From an uncultured Clostridia bacterium (GTDB lineage Bacteria > Bacillota > Clostridia > Oscillospirales > Acutalibacteraceae): 64,000 nucleotides of DNA. This document shows positions 25,510 to 34,481 of the stretch, one piece after another (positions within the stretch are counted from its first letter, which is position 1; each line of letters opens with the position of its first letter). Position numbers and translations under genes: made by a program. The stretch covers positions 62,001-126,000 of the forward strand of contig CAMMAZ010000001.1 in the NCBI GenBank assembly GCA_946493765.1, given 5' to 3'. The notes beneath the pieces were generated by a model that saw only the letters and a program-made list of their open reading frames with translations, made no database searches and was not told where the DNA came from.

Positions 25510-25630
25510 CTGTGGCAGATGTCGGGAATTCATGTATCAGATCAACAAAGAAAATTTGCGAACAAAAATCATGCTGGCTAACAAAGTCGTGACGCTAAAC
25601 GACTTATTACCGCATATTTGGAAAGACTGA
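25253..25630 (+). CDS. Cytidine deaminase-family enzyme (intact copy)
   Basis: This 125-residue zinc deaminase has CAEHAA (Cys54, proton-shuttling Glu56) and PCGRC (Cys87, Cys90), which together bind the catalytic zinc. It probably deaminates cytidine to uridine in pyrimidine salvage. The N-terminal half (EAGSVAAAL) is closer to the blasticidin-S-deaminase-like branch than to classical Cdd, so the substrate could differ. ATG 25253 follows GAGG. A ~125-nt leader with an attenuator-like hairpin precedes it. It forms the right border of the accessory island. Confidence 0.82.
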   Translation: MKFEALIDIAKNTLNPRQLSENAEAGSVAAALVTDQGNVYRGVCIDVPCSMGFCAEHAAIAAMITAGESRIEKLVAVCEDGDIVAPCGRCREFMYQINKENLRTKIMLANKVVTLNDLLPHIWKD

Positions 25631-25644
25631 TCTACTGATTGCAC

Positions 25645-25682
25645 AAAAAAATAAAACCGCCTGAATGGCGGTTTTATTTTTT
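25645..25682. terminator. Bidirectional terminator
   Basis: AAAACCGCC TGAAT GGCGGTTTT with flanking A-run and T-run lies between convergent cdd and the next gene. Confidence 0.88.
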
Positions 25683-25683
25683 A

Positions 25684-26415
25684 TCAGCTTAAAAAAATTC
25701 CAGTTAGAACAAAATCTTCGACCTTCAACACACGATTGTTTGTTTTTATTTTTTCAAAGCATACCCTGTGATAACCGCCCTGCTGGCACAGCGCGGCAAA
25801 AAAATCAAATCGGTTGATGCCAGGCGGAAATTGCCTGCATAATTCATAATTCAACTCCAGGCAATCCCGATCAAACCAAAGGCGTGTCTGCTCGTCGCCG
25901 ACAAAAATCGTCAGCTTATCCGGCACGATTTTTAAAGTGTATCCCCCGCTTGTCTCACACAAAACCAAAGCTGTTCCAAACTGCTCCATCACTTCCTCCG
26001 AAACAGACTGGTAAATATCTTCACAAGCAGTCATCACTTTCACGGTTCCCGCAAATGCCGGCAGTTCTTTGACAAAGTCAACGTAGTCTGCGTTGGTGTC
26101 TTCCACACACACTACCATTTTATTCGCGTTTTCTTCCCCTGTTTTTAATATTTTCAAAACGGTGTTGCGCATCATCATTTGCAAAAAATGGGTTGCATTA
26201 AAGACTTTGACACCGCAAAATCCGGATAAAACATCCATGCTTTCCGGTAAAAGAATGCTGTCTGTCCCATCCAGCTTTTTAGCGATCTTATCATAATGCA
26301 TTTTTCCAGCAACAGTCACTTTTAAATAGTTTGTGTTGCAGATTTTTTTCTTTTCCACTTTGACTTTTCTTTCAAACAATCCCCTTTTCGGATGTACGCA
26401 CAAAACAGCAAACAT
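25684..26415 (-). CDS. Unknown protein
   Basis: This 243-residue soluble protein was not recognised. It has alternating strands and helices, two regions with Cys (FCGVKVF and LCETSGGY), and no signal peptide or membrane helix. ATG 26415 follows GGAGG. It is divergent from the WYL regulator gene, with 77 bp between starts, so the regulator could act on it. No ligand or catalytic motif was identified. Confidence 0.65.
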   Translation of the reverse strand: MFAVLCVHPKRGLFERKVKVEKKKICNTNYLKVTVAGKMHYDKIAKKLDGTDSILLPESMDVLSGFCGVKVFNATHFLQMMMRNTVLKILKTGEENANKMVVCVEDTNADYVDFVKELPAFAGTVKVMTACEDIYQSVSEEVMEQFGTALVLCETSGGYTLKIVPDKLTIFVGDEQTRLWFDRDCLELNYELCRQFPPGINRFDFFAALCQQGGYHRVCFEKIKTNNRVLKVEDFVLTGIFLS

Positions 26416-26441
26416 AACCTATACCCTCCTACATGAATTTA

Positions 26442-26470
26442 TTGTAAAAGGTGTAAATTTATGCTATAAT
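26442..26470 (+). promoter_or_regulatory. Promoter of the WYL regulator
   Basis: TTGTAA (26442-26447), a 17-bp spacer, TATAAT (26465-26470). Confidence 0.8.
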
Positions 26471-26492
26471 TTCTAAAAAGGGGGTTGATTTT

Positions 26493-27482
26493 TTGGCTAA
26501 GGGAAAAAATCAAAAGCTGAAAATTTTGTATCTTTTGAAAATATTAATGGAGAACACCGACGAAGAGCATCCTTTGACGGTCAATCAAATCATCGAACTG
26601 CTCAAAGGTTATGATATCGATTGCGAACGGAAAACGGTTTATAGTGATCTTGAATTGTTAACGGTTTTCGGCGTTGATATTATGTGTGTCAAATCAAAAT
26701 CCACCGGCTATTATATCGCAAGCCGCAACTTTGAACTCGCTGAACTGAAACTGTTGGTGGATTCGGTGCAGTCCTCCAAATTTTTAACCCACAAAAAATC
26801 CAATGCGCTGATTAAGAAAATCGAAACGCTGTGCAGCCGGTATGAGGCCAATCAGCTGCAGCGTCAGGTTTTTGTTGCAAATCGCATCAAAACGATGAAT
26901 GAAAGCGTGTATTATACCATTGACAAAATTCACAATGCCATTCATAACAATGTGCAGATCCGGTTCAAATATTTTCAGTATAATGTGAAAAAAGAGCGCG
27001 TGTTTAAAAAAGGCGGTAATTTTTATGTTGTCAGCCCCTTTGCCATGCTTTGGGACAATGAAAACTACTATCTGGTCGCGTTCGACGCCGAATCAGGCAT
27101 TATCAAACATTACCGTGTCGATAAAATCATGCATGTCGACATTTTAAAGCAACCGCGCGAAGGATTGGCACTATTTGAAAAAATCGACCTTGCCGCCTAT
27201 TCCAACAAAATTTTCTCTATGTTCTCAGGGGAAGAACAGTGTGTGAAGCTGCGGTGTGAAAATTCTTTGATCAGCGTTGTCATTGACCGGTTCGGTAAGG
27301 ACATCACCGTCATTCCCGACGGAGAAAATCATTTTACCTTTCACGCCGATGTGATGATCAGCCCGCAGTTTTTCGCCTGGATTTTCAGTTTAGAAAACAA
27401 GGCGGAGATTCTCTCTCCGCCTTGTGTGATCGATGATTTTAAAACGCATCTGCGTCAGGTATCGCAGTTGTATCATCCATGA
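26493..27482 (+). CDS. HTH/WYL-domain transcriptional regulator
   Basis: The 329-residue protein starts at TTG after AAAGGGGG. An N-terminal winged helix (~5-75; TVNQIIELLKG... RKTVYSDLELL) precedes a WYL domain (~140-225) with VSPFAMLWDNENYYLVAFD and a basic YRVDKI motif, which in this family senses small ligands or nucleic acid. The C-terminal WCX region is present. Its 3' end overlaps the convergent isomerase/hydrolase gene by 44 bp. It may regulate that gene or the divergent unknown. Confidence 0.88.
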   Translation: MAKGKNQKLKILYLLKILMENTDEEHPLTVNQIIELLKGYDIDCERKTVYSDLELLTVFGVDIMCVKSKSTGYYIASRNFELAELKLLVDSVQSSKFLTHKKSNALIKKIETLCSRYEANQLQRQVFVANRIKTMNESVYYTIDKIHNAIHNNVQIRFKYFQYNVKKERVFKKGGNFYVVSPFAMLWDNENYYLVAFDAESGIIKHYRVDKIMHVDILKQPREGLALFEKIDLAAYSNKIFSMFSGEEQCVKLRCENSLISVVIDRFGKDITVIPDGENHFTFHADVMISPQFFAWIFSLENKAEILSPPCVIDDFKTHLRQVSQLYHP

Positions 27483-28896
27483 TAATGGCGTTCATCACCG
27501 CCGCCATCTTTTTCCGATCTTCCTTTTGCAGAATATAGGACATGTTCGACGGCTTTTCCGGATCCCATTCAAAAGAACAATCATCATGCAGATTCATACT
27601 GCCGCTTTGCACTTCAAAGAAACGGCTACAGCCGAAAACAGCGTACAAAACGGTGCTGGGATCGGCCGTGTGATGATCCCAATTTTCCCCGTATCGTCCT
27701 CTGTGCAGCTCATAAGCGCGGCGCAGAGGATTTTCTTTTGGCAGATCATGAAAATCGTCACCAACATAAATATTATGTCCGATTTCCCGACCCACAAAGG
27801 TAATTTTGCCGGGAAAATTTTGAATTGCATACAGCGCTGGCTGTGGATCTCTTGTGAAATTCACATTGTCGGCAGCGCTGTCGTCCGGGAAATTGCCGCC
27901 CATGCAGACCCATTCGGCAACCTTTTGTTTGACCAGTGTCTGCCCGTCGAGCTCGGAATATGCATCCGGCTGGCTTTTTAAAAGTGTTTCCAAATTTGTC
28001 ATATAACCGATCGTCACCAAAACGACCGAATGATCCTGCGCATCTGCCAATGCCTTTCGCATGACTTCAACCGCATCCGGAGCGTCGTCGTTTGACTGCA
28101 AAGTGTGCGGGAATTCTGCGCTGACCTTATCCAAAAAGCAGGAGTCCGGCCGGTAAGCCCCCCGTCCGTTTTTAGGCGCACCCACCGGAATATCCGCCCG
28201 GTTATAATAGGTGTTGACAGCCTGCACCACCGGCGCCGACATCGGGTATTTAGACGACACCGTCATGCCCAGTATTTTCGCATAGCCGTGTTTTTCCAGA
28301 TTTAACAGCATCGCCAGCGCTGCAACGTCGTCACAGTCGGTCAGCATATCGGTGTCCAGCAAAATTGGCACCGGACGCTGTTTTTCACGGCAATAAAAGG
28401 CATCTCGTTTGGCCTCCAGCTCCCGATCAAACACCGACCAGGCGGCACCGATATGATTTTCGCTTTCCAGTTCGTCGATCAGCCCTAAAGAAATGGCATG
28501 CCGGCCGCCGGAAAACGGTGTGTTGAGAAAAATATCTACTAATTTTACCGCCAAAGTATCCGAAACAAATTTGCCGCCCAGACACAGGACATTGGCGTTA
28601 TTATGTTCCCTTGTCAGCCTCGCCGTTTCCTCAGATGAAACGACTGCGGCACGCACGCCCTTGTATTTATTGGCTGCCATGCTCATACCAAGACCTGTGT
28701 TGCAAATCAAAATACCGAAATCCGCTTCTTGATTCGCAACTGCGTTCGCGACCTGCCCCGCATAGTAAGGGTAACGCACAATTTCCGTGCTGTCGCTGCC
28801 TACATTGATGACGTGATGCCCTGTATCCTCCAAATGCCGCATGATCACTTTTTTTAAATGATAACCGCCGTGGTCGTTTCCGATAAATATGTTCAA
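27439..28896 (-). CDS. Ribose-5-phosphate isomerase B fused to nucleoside hydrolase
   Basis: Residues ~1-150 form an RpiB/LacAB domain: IGNDHGGYHLKK at the start, LICNTGLGMSMAANK (active Cys) and REHNNANVLCLGG. Residues ~175-485 form an inosine/uridine-preferring nucleoside hydrolase-like domain with ILLDTDMLTDCDDVAAL, a variant of the calcium-binding DTDxGxDD motif that lacks the glycine, and later DHHTADPSTVLYA. Nucleoside hydrolases release free ribose and RpiB interconverts ribose-5-P and ribulose-5-P, so the fusion suggests coupled pentose salvage, with a kinase needed between. The start is TTG after GAGGGG. Both halves look complete. Confidence 0.85.
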   Translation of the reverse strand: MNIFIGNDHGGYHLKKVIMRHLEDTGHHVINVGSDSTEIVRYPYYAGQVANAVANQEADFGILICNTGLGMSMAANKYKGVRAAVVSSEETARLTREHNNANVLCLGGKFVSDTLAVKLVDIFLNTPFSGGRHAISLGLIDELESENHIGAAWSVFDRELEAKRDAFYCREKQRPVPILLDTDMLTDCDDVAALAMLLNLEKHGYAKILGMTVSSKYPMSAPVVQAVNTYYNRADIPVGAPKNGRGAYRPDSCFLDKVSAEFPHTLQSNDDAPDAVEVMRKALADAQDHSVVLVTIGYMTNLETLLKSQPDAYSELDGQTLVKQKVAEWVCMGGNFPDDSAADNVNFTRDPQPALYAIQNFPGKITFVGREIGHNIYVGDDFHDLPKENPLRRAYELHRGRYGENWDHHTADPSTVLYAVFGCSRFFEVQSGSMNLHDDCSFEWDPEKPSNMSYILQKEDRKKMAAVMNAIIMDDTTAIPDADAF

Positions 28897-28917
28897 TTTG
28901 AAACCCCTCTTTTTTAA

Positions 28918-29847
28918 TTAAAGATATTGCTGCACAAACCGTTCTACTTCCGCTTCATTTTTGCCGTCCGGCATTTTGGAAGTTTTATAAAGCGACCAGT
29001 GTTCGGTGTGTTCCGCCGTTTCTCCGGGTTTGAGCGTTTGAATTGGACTTAATGTTTCCATTTCCAGAATGTCCTTGGAGGTGTAGGTTTCAAAGGAAAC
29101 GCCAAAGTCATCATATACCGCGTTTTGATCATGGGTATATTGGTTGACAAACACGGTATCCTCCAGCACATAAAGCGCGGTACCTGCATGGTTGTCAAGT
29201 CCCAGCTTAAAATTAGCCTGTGCTGACGGATCCTGTTTTAACGTGATATATTTTTCACCCCAATGAACCCTGTGATCCGCCAGATTGGTATAAGGCCATG
29301 CGACAATTCTGCGGTTCGGCAAAAGATAGGTATCCAGCGTGTTGTTCGGAATGATCTCCAATCCGCCCTGGTTTAAAACAGACAGCGCCCAGACCGATAA
29401 TGTTTTCTCCGCGTCGGATATGTTCTTGATAAAATGGCGAACTTCGATTCGCCCGTACTCTTCCATGGTGACCTGCATTTGCATCTGCACGCCATTTTGC
29501 GTTTGCGGTTCCTGTGTGAAAATCGCACCGTTTTCCAAAAGTGTGTATTCCACAGGATTGTTGTCCGGATAATAAGTGTTCGGCATTTTTTCCGGAGAGG
29601 CCCATAAGCGATGCCCACCGAAATTGACCCATTTGGCGCCCTTATAATAATGTGTTTCCATGCTGGGATGCGTTGTGATGACCTCGAAAGTATCGTCACT
29701 GAACATCATGTTCACACCGCCAACAAACCCGCAGCGGATGATTCGCGGTCCCATATCGACGGTGACAAACACCTCTGCTTCCCCGTTGGAGATCGCAACA
29801 CATTTGCCAAATTTTTGATAATCTGTTGTTTTTACTGTGACTGCCAT
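28918..29847 (-). CDS. DUF4380, galactose-mutarotase-like protein
   Basis: This 309-residue protein has the beta-sandwich character of the aldose 1-epimerase superfamily: VTVDMGPRIIRCGFVGG at the start, FGGHRLWASPEK (the conserved GGHRLW of DUF4380) and repeated strand pairs. Catalytic His/Glu residues of true mutarotases are not clearly seen. It precedes the RpiB-hydrolase fusion by ~20 bp on the same strand, so both are likely co-transcribed and concern sugars. The start ATG follows AAAGGA. Confidence 0.75.
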   Translation of the reverse strand: MAVTVKTTDYQKFGKCVAISNGEAEVFVTVDMGPRIIRCGFVGGVNMMFSDDTFEVITTHPSMETHYYKGAKWVNFGGHRLWASPEKMPNTYYPDNNPVEYTLLENGAIFTQEPQTQNGVQMQMQVTMEEYGRIEVRHFIKNISDAEKTLSVWALSVLNQGGLEIIPNNTLDTYLLPNRRIVAWPYTNLADHRVHWGEKYITLKQDPSAQANFKLGLDNHAGTALYVLEDTVFVNQYTHDQNAVYDDFGVSFETYTSKDILEMETLSPIQTLKPGETAEHTEHWSLYKTSKMPDGKNEAEVERFVQQYL

Positions 29848-29877
29848 TCTCTTTTTTCCTTTCTTTATGTAGCAATT

Positions 29878-31101
29878 TTAATTTTCACCCTTTTGAGGGA
29901 CCAAAGCATTGTAAATTGGATTGAAAGTTTTGGTTTGTGTGTCATAGAAGCCAAATCCGGAACAGAATTCCCAATAGCTCCATGCGAAATCATATTTTTC
30001 CGCCGTTTCCCGTACACATGTTGTCCAGCGCACTCTGGATTCCATATCGGCAACAAGACCATAGGCGCCGAATTCGCCAAGCAGCACCGGGATACCGGTC
30101 TCTTCGCTCCAAGCCTTGATGTTTTGAAATGTCCAGTCGATCTGGTCGCGTTCTTCTTTTGTATTATTCCAGGTAATGCCGGATAAATCGCTGGTGCCGG
30201 ACGTCCAGGACGCGCCCTGATGCGTAAAGTTAAAAGGTTCATAATAATGAAATGTCACAATCAGATGTTTGTCATTTTCCGGTAATTCAATCAACGGCAA
30301 ATTACCTGCATTGCTGTAATTGGTTCCGGTTACGATCAGGTCTCGTGTCGGATTGGTTTTACGAATCAGCGCGATGCATTCTTTCTGCAATGCATTCCAT
30401 TGATCAACGTCCAGATTGCGGGAGGGCTCGTTTAAAAGCTCAAACACAACGCTATCCGGCATGTGCTGATACCTGCTTGCAAGCTGTTCCCACATCTTTA
30501 AAAACAGCTCCTTATTCGTCTGTGGGTCTTCCATTAACGCATCAAAATGGTGAATATTAAAAATAACACCCAAATGATTGTCAATACAAGCATTTAACAC
30601 ATGGTCCATGCGCTGCAAAAAAGTTTCGTCAATATTACCGGACGAATCAATATATGCGGAAAATCGAACCGGAACACGCACAAAATCAAAACCGGCTTCG
30701 GCAATAACCTTCAGATATTCATCCTCTAGCCGGTAGCCGCCGGCTCCCTCAGATTCTGCTTCCAACATATTTCCCATATTGACGCCACGCCGCCATCCTT
30801 TTGGAAAGGATGCGTCAATTTCTTCGGTATATGCTGAAATATCGTGCTTTGCGATTTTTAATCGCAACCATAAAACATCAGCCGCATTGATTTTACCGTC
30901 ATTATTAAGATCAGCCGATTTCGCGACATGTCGGTCAAATCCCGCCACAAACTGTCGCAACAGCAAAGAATCCCGGGAATTGATTTTTCCGTCATAATTG
31001 ACATCTCCGGGAGCAATGGCGCTGGTCGGTACAAAAAGAGTTCCGAACAAAAGAACAAAGGATAATACAATGGATAGTATTTTAAATCGCGTTTTACACA
31101 T
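29878..31101 (-). CDS. Secreted GH5 glycoside hydrolase with N-terminal dockerin
   Basis: After a signal peptide (~1-28) come two type I dockerin repeats: DVNYDGKINSRDSLLLRQF (~33-51) and DLNNDGKINAADVLWLRLK (~64-82), each with the calcium-binding Asp/Asn pattern. The GH5 (beta/alpha)8 domain starts near 100 (RRGVNMGNMLEA) and shows FELLNEP with the acid/base Glu and VLLGEFGAYG with the nucleophile Glu. It would cleave beta-1,4-glucan-like polymers and dock on a scaffoldin cohesin. A dockerin at the N-terminus is less common than at the C-terminus. It has its own promoter. Confidence 0.92.
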   Translation of the reverse strand: MCKTRFKILSIVLSFVLLFGTLFVPTSAIAPGDVNYDGKINSRDSLLLRQFVAGFDRHVAKSADLNNDGKINAADVLWLRLKIAKHDISAYTEEIDASFPKGWRRGVNMGNMLEAESEGAGGYRLEDEYLKVIAEAGFDFVRVPVRFSAYIDSSGNIDETFLQRMDHVLNACIDNHLGVIFNIHHFDALMEDPQTNKELFLKMWEQLASRYQHMPDSVVFELLNEPSRNLDVDQWNALQKECIALIRKTNPTRDLIVTGTNYSNAGNLPLIELPENDKHLIVTFHYYEPFNFTHQGASWTSGTSDLSGITWNNTKEERDQIDWTFQNIKAWSEETGIPVLLGEFGAYGLVADMESRVRWTTCVRETAEKYDFAWSYWEFCSGFGFYDTQTKTFNPIYNALVPQKGEN

Positions 31102-31128
31102 GGGAGCCCCTCCTCCTGCTTTTATAGT

Positions 31129-31157
31129 ATTATAGCATTTTTAGAAAATTGTTGCAA
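31129..31157 (-). promoter_or_regulatory. Promoter of the GH5-dockerin gene
   Basis: Minus strand: TTGCAA (31157-31152), a 17-bp spacer, TATAAT (31134-31129), about 28 bp before the ATG. Confidence 0.88.
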
Positions 31158-31212
31158 TCCTTTTTCCTTCGCCGCACTGCACAAAATTCCAGCGTTTTCT
31201 GCTGCGAAAGCA

Positions 31213-31249
31213 ACAAAAAACGCAGACTTTAAAAAGTCCGCGTTTTTTT
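31213..31249 (-). terminator. Terminator after ftsH
   Basis: AACGCAGACTTT and AAAGTCCGCGTT form a hairpin with A- and T-runs, just past the ftsH stop on the minus strand. Confidence 0.85.
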
Positions 31250-31251
31250 GT

Positions 31252-33156
31252 TTATTCATTTTCTTGTGTTTGCGTGCCGGAACCCAGTTCTTTTTCATTA
31301 TCCAGTGATTCCATGATAGTTTTGAATTCCTCGCCCTCGATTTTTTCTTTCTCAAACAATGTGCTTGCCACAACAGACAGTTTTCTCATGTTTGCTTTTA
31401 AAATTTCGATGGCTTTATTATATTGCGTTACCAAAATATTTTCAATTTCTTCATCAATTAAAGAAGAAGTCTTTTCTGAATAATTTGGTGTTGAACTGAA
31501 ATCGCGACCCAAGAACACTTCGTCGTGGTTGTTTCCCAATGAAATCGGTCCGATTTTACTGGAAAATCCATATTTCGTGACCATATCACGCGCGATTTCC
31601 GTTGCTCTTTGAATATCATTGGAAGCACCGGTACAAACATCGTCCTGCGTCAACGCTTCCGCCGCACGGCCACCTAGCAGTGAACAAATCTGTTCAAACA
31701 GTTGATTTCTGGAAACATGCTTGTTATCGTCGGTTGGGATATACATGGTATATCCCGCCGCCAAACCACGCGGAATGATGGATATCTGATGCACCGGATC
31801 CTGTGTGGGCAGATAATAGGAAACGACTGCATGCCCCGCTTCATGATAGGAAGTGATCCACTTATCACGATCTGTGATAACATGAGAACGTTTTTCCGTT
31901 CCCATCACAACCTTGATCGTCGCTTCTTCGATATTGGACTCAGTGATCGCTTTCTGTTTATGGCGCGCCGCCAGTAATGCTGCTTCATTTAACAGGTTCT
32001 CAAGATCCGCACCGGTAAAGCCGGCAGTGGATTTGGCAATCGTTTTTAAATTCACATCCGGACCGAGCGGCTTGCCTCTGGCATGAACCTTCAAAATCTC
32101 TTCACGGCCTTTTACATCCGGATAATTCACCGTGACCTGCCGGTCAAAACGACCCGGACGAAGCAGCGCTTTATCCAAAATATCCGGCCGGTTGGTCGCC
32201 GCAATAATGATAACGCCTTCATTGGCGCCAAAACCATCCATTTCAACAAGCAGCTGGTTAAGCGTCTGTTCCCGCTCGTCGTGACCGCCGCCAAGTCCTG
32301 CACCACGCTGTCTGCCAACCGCATCGATCTCATCGATAAAAACGATCGCGGGCGCATTTTTCTTTGCCTGTTCAAACAAGTCACGCACACGAGATGCACC
32401 GACGCCGACAAACATTTCCACAAAGTCGGAACCGGAAATTGAGAAAAACGGAACACCCGCTTCACCGGCGACCGCCTTTGCCAGCAATGTTTTACCGGTT
32501 CCGGGAGGGCCGACAAGCAAAACACCGCGCGGAATTCTTGCGCCCAGTTCGTTAAACTGTTTGGGATCCTTTAAAAATTCAACAATTTCTTTGAGTTCTT
32601 CTTTTTCCTCATCTGCACCGGCAACATCTGAGAACATGGTTTTCTTTTTCTCATCGGCGGAATTTTTAAATTTCGCCTTTCCAAAACTCATTGTTTTGTC
32701 GCCACCGCCCAATGAGCCCATACGTCTGGTGATCAAAACGAAGAAGATAATCATAATCGCGATCATCAGGAATGTGGGTAACAGGCTAATCAGCCACGAT
32801 CCCTTGCCGCCTGGGGTGTAATCATACTCCATGGCGAGTTCGCTCTCTGTATATGCTCCCGACTCGATCAGGTCTTCACGAATCTGCCGCAAATCATAAA
32901 TAAACAGTTGCGCATCCGGAACCTCATATTTCAAAATTTTATTCGGATCAGACCGCAATGTGTACTCCAATGCACCACTGGTCAGATTCAGATCATAGGA
33001 AGCCACTTTATTTTCGCGGAATTCGTTAAGTATTTCCGAATACTTCTGTGTGTCGGGAGACAGATTGGTTCCCCAATAGGTCGCAATCATTAAAACGATT
33101 AACAGCGGGATCGCAACATATAACAGCACATTTTTAAAGTTTTTTATAACAATCAC
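31252..33156 (-). CDS. ftsH: ATP-dependent zinc metalloprotease FtsH
   Basis: FtsH degrades misassembled membrane and regulatory proteins. Two membrane helices (~8-26 and ~123-143) flank the extracytoplasmic part; the AAA domain has [18 protein letters not shown] and the second region of homology ending RPGRFDR; the zinc protease site is HEAGH with a later Asp-containing segment. The 634-residue length is normal. The apparent GTG start overlaps the tilS stop by 4 bp. It is last in the dnaX-gdpP-rplI-dnaB-tilS-ftsH direction. Confidence 0.96.
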   Translation of the reverse strand: MIVIKNFKNVLLYVAIPLLIVLMIATYWGTNLSPDTQKYSEILNEFRENKVASYDLNLTSGALEYTLRSDPNKILKYEVPDAQLFIYDLRQIREDLIESGAYTESELAMEYDYTPGGKGSWLISLLPTFLMIAIMIIFFVLITRRMGSLGGGDKTMSFGKAKFKNSADEKKKTMFSDVAGADEEKEELKEIVEFLKDPKQFNELGARIPRGVLLVGPPGTGKTLLAKAVAGEAGVPFFSISGSDFVEMFVGVGASRVRDLFEQAKKNAPAIVFIDEIDAVGRQRGAGLGGGHDEREQTLNQLLVEMDGFGANEGVIIIAATNRPDILDKALLRPGRFDRQVTVNYPDVKGREEILKVHARGKPLGPDVNLKTIAKSTAGFTGADLENLLNEAALLAARHKQKAITESNIEEATIKVVMGTEKRSHVITDRDKWITSYHEAGHAVVSYYLPTQDPVHQISIIPRGLAAGYTMYIPTDDNKHVSRNQLFEQICSLLGGRAAEALTQDDVCTGASNDIQRATEIARDMVTKYGFSSKIGPISLGNNHDEVFLGRDFSSTPNYSEKTSSLIDEEIENILVTQYNKAIEILKANMRKLSVVASTLFEKEKIEGEEFKTIMESLDNEKELGSGTQTQENE

Positions 33157-34475
33157 TCCTGCTCATTCGTTATCTCGATTAACAAAATCTTTTTGGTCGT
33201 TTCACTGACCGCCGCCGTTTCGCTGACGCCGAATCTTTCACACCAAAAAACCTGTGTTTCGTCTGCAATCACAGCAAGACGGAAACGATCGTCACACGGA
33301 ATTTTCTGTTCATTGAACAATTTTTTTAAAGATTTTGTGCATTTTCGGTTCCACAAACGAATGGAATCTCCATCCCTTTTTGACCTTAAAACAGAACATG
33401 CGCTTATTTTATCATAGTCAATTTGATTTTTGAATAACAAATTGTGAACATTTTCAAATTCATCTTTTTTTTCAATGATTTTGATCCGATATGTCTGATA
33501 AGGGGTGGCGCATATTCCCTCCTTTAGCGGCAGACAAAACGGCTCTGCTTTCAGAGGACGCCCGACCCGCACGGTTTGTTTTTCAATCCAAAAGAAATTG
33601 TCATTTGGCAGTTGGCACTTACCTTTACCGGCGATCAGCACCTGCAGCGCCTGCTGCAAATGCTTGCTTTCCAAAGGAACGCCAATACCTTTGCACAATG
33701 ATTTGATATACCGTTTTAACACCGGCACAGGCTGCATTTGCAGTTGTTGTAGCGATGCACCCGAACGCAAAAGCGCATCTGCCGTCTTTTGGATAAATGC
33801 TTCGTCCTCCGCTGCATTACGGGAAAGGGCGGTAACGGACTGCAAAAAAGCCGGGTTGATCTGCTTGAGCACCGGCATCACATGATGCCGGATTTTGTTG
33901 CGCGTATATATATCGGAAATATTGCTGGAATCCAAAACAAAAGAAAGATGATTGTCCTTTAGGTATTGCATGATTTCGTCGCGGGAAACATAAAGCAGCG
34001 GACGAATAATATGATCTCTTTGCAGCGGGATACCCTGCATTCCATTCGTTCCGCTGCCTCTGATCAGATTCAAAAGCACCGTTTCCGCCAAATCATCCTG
34101 ATTATGTGCCGTTGCGATTTTACCGGCATCATCCAGAGAAGCAAAACATGCATACCTTGCATTGCGCGCGGCAAGTTCGATTCCCTGTTTAGTATCTGCC
34201 GCAATTTTATGAATATCAATCATAAATATTTTTAAGGGAATCGCCAAGTTATCACAAAAATCCTTGACAAATGCCATATCCCGGTCAGATTCCGCGCCGC
34301 GCAGACAATGATTGACATGCACGGCTTTTACTGTAATCTGCAGCGTTTGCGATAAAACAAAAAGCGCATGCGTGAGCGCAACCGAATCAGCGCCGCCGGA
34401 CAATGCGACGGTAACGGTGTCCCCGCTATGCAGCAATTTGTGTTCCCAAATGGTATCTAAAATCTTGTCTATCAT
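33153..34475 (-). CDS. tilS: tRNA(Ile)-lysidine synthase
   Basis: TilS attaches lysine to C34 of the AUA-decoding tRNA-Ile. The N-type PP-loop SGGADSVAL binds ATP near residue 25. [14 protein letters not shown], the NARYACF and [19 protein letters not shown] motifs follow, and C-terminal substrate-binding domains make up ~220-440. It is coupled to ftsH, as in many Firmicutes. Confidence 0.94.
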   Translation of the reverse strand: MIDKILDTIWEHKLLHSGDTVTVALSGGADSVALTHALFVLSQTLQITVKAVHVNHCLRGAESDRDMAFVKDFCDNLAIPLKIFMIDIHKIAADTKQGIELAARNARYACFASLDDAGKIATAHNQDDLAETVLLNLIRGSGTNGMQGIPLQRDHIIRPLLYVSRDEIMQYLKDNHLSFVLDSSNISDIYTRNKIRHHVMPVLKQINPAFLQSVTALSRNAAEDEAFIQKTADALLRSGASLQQLQMQPVPVLKRYIKSLCKGIGVPLESKHLQQALQVLIAGKGKCQLPNDNFFWIEKQTVRVGRPLKAEPFCLPLKEGICATPYQTYRIKIIEKKDEFENVHNLLFKNQIDYDKISACSVLRSKRDGDSIRLWNRKCTKSLKKLFNEQKIPCDDRFRLAVIADETQVFWCERFGVSETAAVSETTKKILLIEITNEQE

Positions 34476-34481
34476 TTATCT

